Shown here piece after piece: positions 1 to 4,041 of a DNA stretch of 6,581 nucleotides (its first letter is position 1; each line of letters begins with the position of its first letter). This stretch comes from JAMXLO01 sp041487355 (GTDB taxonomy: Bacteria; Pseudomonadota; Alphaproteobacteria; Acetobacterales; Acetobacteraceae): the NCBI GenBank assembly GCA_041487355.1, contig JBGPND010000256.1:1-6581 (forward strand), read 5' to 3'. Below the pieces are notes generated by a model. That model searched no databases. It saw only the letters and a list, made by a program, of their open reading frames with translations, and was not told the origin of the DNA. The translations under genes were made by a program, and so were the position numbers.

Positions 1-85
1 CCATCAGCCCAACCAGGACGATGCTGCGGCCGGACACAGCTTCCGGCAGTGGAATGGTCTCCTTGAGCACGGTGTTGCGTGTCAT
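1..85 (-). CDS. aroK: Shikimate kinase, N-terminal part (runs off left edge)
   Basis: Reading the minus strand from ATG at 85 gives 28 codons starting MTRNTVLKETIPLPEA and ending SIVLVGLM at the window edge. The last stretch is the beta strand that leads into the P-loop (usually GxxGxGKS) of shikimate kinase, and the short polar N-terminal extension before it is typical of alphaproteobacterial AroK. The enzyme phosphorylates shikimate with ATP in the cytoplasm, a step toward chorismate and aromatic amino acids. The P-loop itself lies outside the window, so the call rests on the lead-in sequence and on the neighbourhood: aroK divergent from xerD is a common alphaproteobacterial order. aroB would be expected next, beyond the edge. 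Another P-loop kinase is possible but less likely. Confidence 0.8.
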   Translation of the reverse strand, partial: MTRNTVLKETIPLPEAVSGRSIVLVGLM

Positions 86-174
86 GACGGTGAACGCTAG
101 CACACCGGCGGACGGACAGGCCAAGATGGCCATCCCAGCGAATCCAGTCGAACCGGGAGCCGGTGAGCGAGACG
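86..174. promoter_or_regulatory. Divergent intergenic region between aroK and the small membrane gene
   Basis: These 89 bases separate two genes that point away from each other, so promoters for both should lie here or overlap the gene starts. I see no convincing -35/-10 pair. One short dyad, GGCCA-AGA-TGGCC at 119-131, sits in the middle and could be an operator or chance. The promoter role is inferred from layout only. Confidence 0.35.
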
Positions 175-318
175 ATGATCCGCATCTTCCTGATTGTGGT
201 GGCCGCGGGGCTGGTGCTGCTGGGTATCGCCGTGGTGTTCCTCGGTGCGTTTCCGCCCAATCCGGCACCGCATCCGGTGGAGAAGGTGCTGCCGAACGAC
301 AAGTTCCAGACCAATTGA
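175..318 (+). CDS. Small single-pass membrane protein, 47 residues, function unknown
   Basis: ATG at 175 opens a 47-codon frame ending at TGA 316-318. Residues 4-26 are an unbroken hydrophobic helix (IFLIVVAAGLVLLGIAVVFL...), preceded by one Arg. Residues 27-47 form a proline-rich, charged tail (PPNPAPHPVEKVLPNDKF). There is no cysteine for a lipobox and no clear signal-peptidase site, so an anchored peptide with its tail outside is the simplest reading. A GGGAG at 155-159 is too far upstream to be a good ribosome site. The gene lies between divergent aroK and xerD, and its stop codon overlaps the likely ribosome site of xerD, so the two are probably co-transcribed and translationally coupled. 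The sharp switch from hydrophobic helix to ordered tail argues for a real gene. I do not recognise a named family. Confidence 0.7.
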   Translation: MIRIFLIVVAAGLVLLGIAVVFLGAFPPNPAPHPVEKVLPNDKFQTN

Positions 319-328
319 GGACCTCGCC

Positions 329-1213
329 CTGGACAGGCACATCGAGGCGTTCCTGGAAATGTTGGCGGCCGAGCGAGGGGCCGCGCGCAACACGCTGCTG
401 GCCTACCAGGCCGATCTCGATGACTTCACTGCCTTCGCCGCGGCACGGGGGCGGGCGCCGGCCGGATGCGATGCGCCGCTCCTGCAGTCCTATATGGCGG
501 GGTTGCACCGGGCCGGGCTCGCGGCGCGCACGGCGGCGCGGCGCCTGTCGTCGCTGCGCCAGTTCCATCGCTTCCTGCTGCGCGAGGGCGTGCGCGCGGA
601 CGATCCGACATCGCTGCTGGATGCGCCACGGCTGCCGCGGACCCTGCCGAAATATCTCAGCGAGCCGGAGGTGGACGCCCTGCTCGCCGCGGCGGAACGC
701 CTGCCCGGCCGGCGCGGCGCCATCGCGCGGGCGGCCGTGGAGATCCTCTATGCCACCGGCCTGCGTGTCTCGGAGCTGCTGGCCCTGCCGCGCACGGCGC
801 TGGCCGGTGACGCCGCGGTCCTGTTGATCCGCGGCAAGGGGGGCAAGGAGCGGATCGTGCCACTGTCCGATGCGGCAAGGCAGGCAGCCGCCGCCCTGGT
901 TGCCTTGGACGACACGGCCAGTCGTCACTTGTTCCCCGGGCGCGACAAGCGACGCGCCCTGACGCGCCAGGCGTTCTTTCTGCTGCTGAAGCAGGTGGCG
1001 CTGGAGGCGGGGCTCGATCCGGCCCGCATCTCGCCGCATGTGCTGCGCCATTCGTTCGCTTCCCACCTGCTGGCGCATGGCGCCGACCTGCGCAGCCTGC
1101 AGCTCCTGCTGGGGCACGCGGATATCGCGACGACACAGATCTACACGCACGTGCTGGCCGAGCGCCTGCAACGCCTGGTCGAGGCGCACCACCCGCTGGC
1201 GCGGAGGGCGTGA
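329..1213 (+). CDS. xerD: Tyrosine recombinase XerD (site-specific, dimer resolution)
   Basis: This is a tyrosine recombinase of about 294 residues, close to the usual length of XerD. Residues 1-90 hold the SAM-like core-binding domain (HIEAFLEMLAAERGAARNTL), and the catalytic domain follows. Numbered from the CTG at 329, all six catalytic positions are present: Arg146 (ATGLRVSELL), Lys170 (GKGGKER), His237 and Arg240 (PHVLRHSF), His263 (LLGHADI) and the nucleophile Tyr272 (TQIYTHV). Their spacing matches E. coli XerD. With XerC and FtsK it would resolve chromosome dimers at dif. The start is uncertain: in-frame ATG 194 and GTG 245 would translate through the upstream gene in a non-native frame, and ATG 359 would cut the first helix. 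CTG 329 has GAGGA at 317-321, seven bases upstream, and gives LDRHIEAFLEM, matching the expected (M)DRHIEAFL start. XerC is the alternative name, though the aroK/accA neighbourhood favours XerD. Confidence 0.93.
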   Translation: MDRHIEAFLEMLAAERGAARNTLLAYQADLDDFTAFAAARGRAPAGCDAPLLQSYMAGLHRAGLAARTAARRLSSLRQFHRFLLREGVRADDPTSLLDAPRLPRTLPKYLSEPEVDALLAAAERLPGRRGAIARAAVEILYATGLRVSELLALPRTALAGDAAVLLIRGKGGKERIVPLSDAARQAAAALVALDDTASRHLFPGRDKRRALTRQAFFLLLKQVALEAGLDPARISPHVLRHSFASHLLAHGADLRSLQLLLGHADIATTQIYTHVLAERLQRLVEAHHPLARRA

Positions 1214-1225
1214 TTCGGCAGACCC

Positions 1226-1302
1226 GTAGGGCGGGTTAGCCGAAGGCGTAACCCGCCTCTCCCCATAGGGATGGCGGATTGCGCTGTGCTGATCCACCCT
1301 AC
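1226..1302. repeat. REP-like intergenic element with two hairpin arms
   Basis: The 77-base element is bounded by GTAGGG (1226-1231) and its complement CCCTAC (1297-1302). Inside the left part is a strong hairpin: GGCGGGTTA (1230-1238) pairs perfectly with TAACCCGCC (1249-1257), with an inner GCC-GAA-GGC. The right part has a weaker imperfect arm, GGCGGAT (1274-1280 area) against ATCCACC (1292-1298). GTAGGGCGG...CCGCC repeats of this style are scattered between genes in many Proteobacteria, and I recognise the style rather than a named family. It starts 12 bases after the xerD stop, so it may act as a terminator or mRNA stabiliser. Its right end contains the stop codon of the MFS remnant (1299-1301 on the minus strand). 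Confidence 0.7.
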
Positions 1303-1930
1303 TCCGCCAACGCCACCGCCGGCCGTCTGGCGATGCGCGGCACCAGCAGCGAGGCGATCAGGCAGGCGGCGCCGCTGGCGACGAAGGCCATCAGGTAGCT
1401 GCCGGTGGCATTTCGTATCACCCCGCCGCCGGGGGCCGCCAATGCGCCACCTATCTGGTGGCCGCAGACGATCCAGGAGACGATAACCGGGGCGTCCTGC
1501 TTGCCGAATCCCTCGTTGGTCAGGGTCATCGTCGGCGGCACCGTCGCCACCCAGTCCAGGCCGTAGAACACGGCGAAGATCGACAGGCTGATCAGATCGA
1601 AGTTGGTGAACGCCAGCACGACGAGCGACAGCCCGCGCAGGCCGTAGTACCAGAACAGCAGAAAGCGCGCGCTGTAGCGGTCGGTCAGCCCGCCCGAGAG
1701 CCTGGTGCCGATCAGGTCGAAACACCCCCATGGCCGCAAGCAGGCTGGCCGCGCTGACCGCCGGGATGCCGTGGTCCATTGCAGTAGGGGATCAGATGTG
1801 TGGCCACCAGACCGTTGGTGGAGAAGCCGCACACCGCGACGCTCGAGAACAGCAGCCAGAAATCCAGCGATCGCGTGCCGCGTGCCAGCCCCGCGACCGC
1901 GACTCGGAACGGGCTGACGACACTCGGCCC
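1299..1930 (-). pseudogene. MFS transporter remnant: C-terminal half, two frameshifts
   Basis: Joining three minus-strand frames restores about 210 residues of the C-terminal six-helix half of an MFS transporter. The first frame reads RVAVAGLARG...DFWLLFSSVAVCGFS...HLIPYC (about 1930 to 1781), the second DHGIPAVSAASLLAAMGVF (1776 to about 1722), and the third DLIGTRLSGGLTDRY...FYGLDWVATVPPT...GHQIGGALAA to the stop at 1299-1301. GGLTDRY is the repeat of MFS motif A between helices 8 and 9. The shifts each behave as one extra base, near 1777-1781 and in the TTT/C run at 1719-1722. The N-terminal half is missing: where helices 1-6 should be encoded lies the TetR remnant instead. The family looks like single-component solute or drug transporters with a YGLDWVATVPP helix 10. 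It cannot make a working transporter. The indels could be assembly errors, but the missing half cannot. Confidence 0.85.
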
Positions 1931-1970
1931 CGAGGTGGCACAGCGGAGCGGATCGCGTCCGGCGATTACC

Positions 1971-2111
1971 GACTCGATTCGCAGGATGGTCGATGCGCTG
2001 GCCACGCTTTCCAGCATGGTCGGTGCCGTGGTGCTGGCACGCCTGGCGAATGATCCGGAGCTCGCCGGTGAGCTGTTTGCCGCCGCGAGGCAGGCCGCGA
2101 GCTTACATTAG
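1971..2111 (+). pseudogene. TetR-family regulator remnant, C-terminal end only
   Basis: The plus-strand frame ending at TAG 2109-2111 reads RMVDALATLSSMVGAVVLAR, then LANDPELAGELFAAARQA. The pattern ATLSSMVGAVVLARL-DPEL--ELFAAAR is typical of the last two helices of the ligand-binding domain of TetR/AcrR regulators, which form the dimer interface. The N-terminal helix-turn-helix and most of the ligand domain are absent; left of about 1971 the frame is meaningless antisense of the MFS remnant. No start codon with a ribosome site is present. TetR regulators are often divergent from the transporter they control, and the orientation here fits that: both genes lack exactly the ends that would have faced each other. 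About 45 codons is a short basis, so family assignment is good but not certain. Confidence 0.68.
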
Positions 2112-2277
2112 GCCAGGCGCCTGCCAGGCTAACTCATCACATCGTGACATTTCCTGACATTGATCAAGCCGGCGGTCCGGCCAAGCTGAGTAACTCATGC
2201 GCGGGCGGCGAATGAATGCTCTGGCGCACTAGGGGCCCTATCTGCTTAAGAGGCTCCTCGCGGGGAGGAATTAACGA
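2112..2277. promoter_or_regulatory. Upstream region of the leader ORF and XRE gene, with candidate operators
   Basis: No gene is visible in this stretch, but it is rich in small symmetric motifs. CTGACATTGATCAA at 2154-2167 fits the CRP/FNR-family pattern TTGA-N6-TCAA at seven of eight positions, a candidate FNR/FixK/Anr box. TGACATT occurs twice exactly 10 bp apart (2145-2151 and 2155-2161). TAACTCAT occurs at 2130-2137 and 2191-2198. GCCAGGC occurs at 2112-2118 and 2123-2129. A dyad TAGGG-G-CCCTA lies at 2230-2240, close to the expected promoter. Any of these could be operators for the XRE regulator or another factor; function is inferred only. Confidence 0.35.
2255..2269 (+). promoter_or_regulatory. 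Ribosome site of the leader ORF inside a small hairpin
   Basis: GGGGAGGA at 2262-2269 is the strongest Shine-Dalgarno match near this gene and lies eight bases before ATG 2278. The bases TCCTC (2255-2259) can pair with GAGGA (2265-2269) around a five-base loop, so the ribosome site can be hidden in a hairpin. The pairing is short, and whether it matters in the cell is inference. Confidence 0.45.
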
Positions 2278-2325
2278 ATGATTCACAAGAAAATAAGGAT
2301 TGGCCCGCGGCAGCAACGTTCATGA
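2278..2325 (+). CDS. Possible 15-codon leader peptide upstream of the XRE gene
   Basis: ATG 2278 follows a strong ribosome site and opens a 15-codon frame (MIHKKIRIGPRQQRS) ending at TGA 2323-2325. That stop overlaps the ATG of the XRE gene (2322-2324) as ATGA, the classic arrangement for translational coupling. The XRE start has no ribosome site of its own: the bases before it are GCAGCAACGTTC. The peptide is strongly basic (six Lys/Arg plus one His in 15). It may have no role beyond delivering ribosomes to the regulator, or it may be a true leader peptide. It has no run of one amino acid that would suggest classic attenuation. Confidence 0.5.
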   Translation: MIHKKIRIGPRQQRS

Positions 2326-2543
2326 CGCCGGTCGACCAGCATATCGGGCGCCGCATCAGAGGGAAGCGCCGCGCCCTTGGGCTCACCGAGGACAATCTAG
2401 CCAAGGCGCTCGGCGTAGGACGCGACACGATCGAGGCCTATGAATGCGCCGCCGCGCGCGTCCCGTCCGAGCATCTGATCGAGCTGGCCAAATTTCTTGA
2501 CGTCTCGATCAGCTACTTCTTTCCGACGACTCCCTGTCCCTAG
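2322..2543 (+). CDS. Short XRE-family helix-turn-helix regulator, 73 residues
   Basis: The protein is almost entirely a lambda-Cro/XRE DNA-binding domain: HIGRRIRGKRRALGLTEDNL, then AKALGVGRDTIEAYECAAAR (together residues 7-46), with the turn and recognition helix at about 22-41. It ends in HLIELAKFLDVSISYFFPTT. Many alphaproteobacterial relatives share this domain up to the (V/I)S-FF motif, then continue for about 60 more residues. Here the frame stops six residues after the motif, so it is either a naturally compact form or one that lost its tail. It would bind DNA as a dimer, probably as a repressor, and might control its own leader region. No toxin-like partner is adjacent, so a toxin-antitoxin role is not supported. 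The 3' end overlaps the convergent small gene by 35 bases. Translation probably depends on the leader ORF. Confidence 0.82.
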   Translation: MTPVDQHIGRRIRGKRRALGLTEDNLAKALGVGRDTIEAYECAAARVPSEHLIELAKFLDVSISYFFPTTPCP

Positions 2544-2724
2544 CCTGCTCACAGCCGGCCGAAGACAGGTCGAAAGCGAGGTAGGCCTGCGCGATCAGGG
2601 CAAGTGCCTGGTCGCGATCGCCGCGCGCCAGGGCCCGATCCGCCTCGCGGACATAACGGCAAGGATCCAGAAGGGAAGCGAGCCTGGTTCTTTCACCATG
2701 CTTCAAGGCCGCCAAGCGCTCCAT
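2509..2724 (-). CDS. Small hypothetical protein, about 71 residues, helical
   Basis: ATG at 2724 (or GTG at 2727) opens a minus-strand frame reading MERLAALKHGERTRLASLLD, then PCRYVREADRALARGDRDQA and LALIAQAYLAFDL, before a less ordered polar tail. The first ~55 residues look like two or three amphipathic helices, with a TPR-like spacing in READRALARGDRDQALALIAQAY. GAGGG at about 2738-2742 is an acceptable ribosome site. A possible promoter lies further upstream (2759-2789). The last 35 bases overlap the end of the XRE gene, tail to tail, and the tail's disorder suggests it is just read-through of that antisense stretch. I do not recognise a family. The ordered protein pattern favours a real gene, but it could be a remnant or chance frame. 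Confidence 0.5.
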   Translation of the reverse strand: MERLAALKHGERTRLASLLDPCRYVREADRALARGDRDQALALIAQAYLAFDLSSAGCEQARDRESSERSS

Positions 2725-2758
2725 CACCCGTCATCCCTCGGTCGCCAAAGGCAACGCC

Positions 2759-2789
2759 AACATAACCCGCACACGATAGCGTGAGTCAA
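2759..2789 (-). promoter_or_regulatory. Candidate promoter for the small minus-strand gene
   Basis: On the minus strand TTGACT (2789-2784) matches the -35 consensus at five of six bases, and TATGTT (2764-2759) matches the -10 at four of six. The 19-base spacer is longer than ideal. A dyad CACG-ATAG-CGTG (2772-2783) lies between the two boxes and could be a repressor site. Predicted transcription would start about 25-30 bases before ATG 2724. Confidence 0.3.
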
Positions 2790-2796
2790 CGCTGCT

Positions 2797-2815
2797 CGCC
2801 CGGCCTTTCCGGGCG
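2797..2815 (+). promoter_or_regulatory. Hairpin just upstream of accA
   Basis: CGCCCGG (2797-2803) pairs perfectly with CCGGGCG (2809-2815) around a CCTTT loop, ending 27 bases before the accA ATG. It is followed by GGGGATTTG, not a T-run, so it does not look like a standard terminator for either side. It may be a 5' leader structure of the accA mRNA or part of its promoter region. accA itself lacks a clear ribosome site. Confidence 0.4.
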
Positions 2816-2842
2816 GGGGATTTGTGGTAAAGCCCGCGGCCC

Positions 2843-3799
2843 ATGCGCCACTACCTCGATTTCGAAAAGCCGATCGCCGAGCTGGAAGGCAAGATCGAGG
2901 AGCTGCGGCGCATGTCGGAGCCGGGCGGCATCAACATCGCCGAGGAGGTCGCGCGGCTGACCGTAGTGGCCGACCGACAGCTCCGCGCCACCTACGCCAG
3001 GCTCACGCCCTGGCAGAAGACGCAGGTCGCGCGGCATCCGGACCGGCCAAGGGCGCTGGACTACATCGGCACGCTGATCAGCGACTTCACCCCGCTCGCC
3101 GGCGACCGCGCGTTCGCCGACGATACGGCGGTGCTTGGTGGGCTTGGGCGGTTCCGCGGCCGCTCGGTCGTGGTGCTGGGGACGGAGAAGGGCTCCGACA
3201 CCGACAGTCGGGTGAAGCACAATTTCGGCATGGCGCGCCCGGAGGGCTACCGCAAGGCGCGGCGGCTGATCGAGCTGGCGGGCCGGTTCGGCCTGCCGGT
3301 GCTGACCTTCGTCGACACCTCCGGTGCGTTTCCCGGCATCGACGCCGAGGCGCGCGGGCAGGCCGAGGCGATCGCGCGCTCGATCGAAGCCTGCCTGGAG
3401 GCGCCGGTGCCGCTGATCGCCACGATCATCGGCGAGGGCGGCTCCGGCGGTGCGATCGCGCTGGCTGCCGGCGACCGGGTGCTGATGCTGGAGCATGCGA
3501 TCTACTCGGTGATCTCGCCGGAGGGGTGTGCCTCGATCCTGTGGCGCGATTCGGCGCAGGCGGCCACCGCGGCGGAGGCGTTGCGCCTGACGGCGGAGGA
3601 CCTGAAGCGGATGGCGCTGGTGGATGCCGTGATCCCCGAGCCGTTGGGCGGCGCGCAGCGGGATCCGCAGGCCACGATCCAGGCGGTGGGCGATGCGATT
3701 GCCGAGGCGCTCGGCCCGCTGGCCGCGCTTGACGGTGCGACTCTGAAGGCGCGGCGGCGGGAGAAGTATCTGGAGATCGGCCGCGAGGGGCTGGCCTAG
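2843..3799 (+). CDS. accA: Acetyl-CoA carboxylase carboxyltransferase, alpha subunit
   Basis: At 318 residues this is a full-length AccA. The N-terminal coiled region (YLDFEKPIAELEGKIEELRR) is followed by TPWQKTQVARHPDRP (55-69), HNFGMARPEGYRKA (126-139), VDTSGAFPG (157-165), IIGEGGSGGAIA (195-206) and SPEGCASILW (225-234), the family's signature blocks. The glycine-rich segments form the oxyanion holes of the crotonase-like fold. With AccD it moves the carboxyl group from carboxybiotin (on AccB) to acetyl-CoA, making malonyl-CoA for fatty-acid synthesis in the cytoplasm. ATG 2843 is the only sensible start: an in-frame TAA lies at 2828-2830, 12 bases upstream. There is no clear Shine-Dalgarno. 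TGTGGTAAA at 2824-2831 could be an extended -10, which would give a very short or leaderless mRNA (inference). The variant TEKGSDTDSRVKHNF replaces the commoner HEKGHDTESR and looks harmless. Confidence 0.98.
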   Translation: MRHYLDFEKPIAELEGKIEELRRMSEPGGINIAEEVARLTVVADRQLRATYARLTPWQKTQVARHPDRPRALDYIGTLISDFTPLAGDRAFADDTAVLGGLGRFRGRSVVVLGTEKGSDTDSRVKHNFGMARPEGYRKARRLIELAGRFGLPVLTFVDTSGAFPGIDAEARGQAEAIARSIEACLEAPVPLIATIIGEGGSGGAIALAAGDRVLMLEHAIYSVISPEGCASILWRDSAQAATAAEALRLTAEDLKRMALVDAVIPEPLGGAQRDPQATIQAVGDAIAEALGPLAALDGATLKARRREKYLEIGREGLA

Positions 3800-3802
3800 G
3801 GC

Positions 3803-3886
3803 ATGGGGTTCGTTCTGCGCCCGGTGCTCGGGGCTGTTTTCGGCCTGGCGACGTTCGTGGCGGCGGTCTGGGTGTGGTGGCCGTAG
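3803..3886 (+). CDS. Possible 27-residue single-helix membrane peptide
   Basis: Three bases after the accA stop, ATG 3803 opens a 27-codon frame: MGFVLRPVLGAVFGLATFVA followed by AVWVWWP and TAG 3884-3886. Nearly all of it is one hydrophobic helix with a single Arg near the N-terminus and a Trp-rich end, a normal pattern for a membrane micropeptide. GAGGGG at 3785-3790 is 12 bases upstream, slightly far for a ribosome site, but the position right after accA would allow re-initiation by terminating ribosomes. It could equally be the start of a longer gene cut short: the next 60 bases have no coding pattern, and a cyclase C-terminus follows. I do not recognise a family. Confidence 0.4.
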   Translation: MGFVLRPVLGAVFGLATFVAAVWVWWP

Positions 3887-3943
3887 GCGCGCCTGCGAGG
3901 CATTGCGCACCCGCTCGCAAGTGGCCGAAGCTGCGCTCCGCGG

Positions 3944-4030
3944 CGGGAGAAGGACGGCAAGATCGCCGCGGGCTGGAACAACTTCGACTTTCTGTCGCTG
4001 TATCAGCAGCTCGGCATGCAGTTGAGCTAG
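3944..4030 (+). pseudogene. C-terminal remnant of a SnoaL-like polyketide/ester cyclase
   Basis: The frame ending at TAG 4028-4030 reads EKDGKIAAGWNNFDFLSLYQ and QLGMQLS. The pattern DGKI-(A/V)-x-GWNN-D-x-L-x-x-x-QQLG is the last strand and terminal helix of SnoaL-like ester cyclases (NTF2-like fold). Upstream of about 3944 the frame has no cyclase-like sequence and there is no start codon with a ribosome site, so roughly 100 or more N-terminal residues are missing. The stop is 11 bases from the start of the oxaloacetate decarboxylase gene, and the bases right after it form that gene's ribosome site. This suggests a former operon in which the cyclase preceded the decarboxylase. Only about 27 codons survive, so the assignment is moderate. 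Confidence 0.6.
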
Positions 4031-4041
4031 GGGAAACGCAC

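Noticed and set aside
21..827. Long plus-strand frame of 268 codons across aroK and xerD
   Set aside because: It is Arg/Cys/Pro-rich with no domain pattern and overlaps xerD, whose frame carries all six catalytic residues.
2322..2727. XRE gene plus the small convergent gene as a toxin-antitoxin pair
   Set aside because: The genes are convergent rather than in one operon, and the second has no RelE-, HipA- or HigB-like features.
2786..3910. 374-codon minus-strand frame opposite accA
   Set aside because: Low-complexity Arg/His/Gln/Pro composition typical of the antisense of a GC-rich gene; accA on the other strand is certain.
3874..4041. Upstream extension of the decarboxylase frame (56 extra codons)
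   Set aside because: The extension has no family similarity and runs through the cyclase remnant; ATG 4042 has a proper ribosome site and matches the family's N-terminus.
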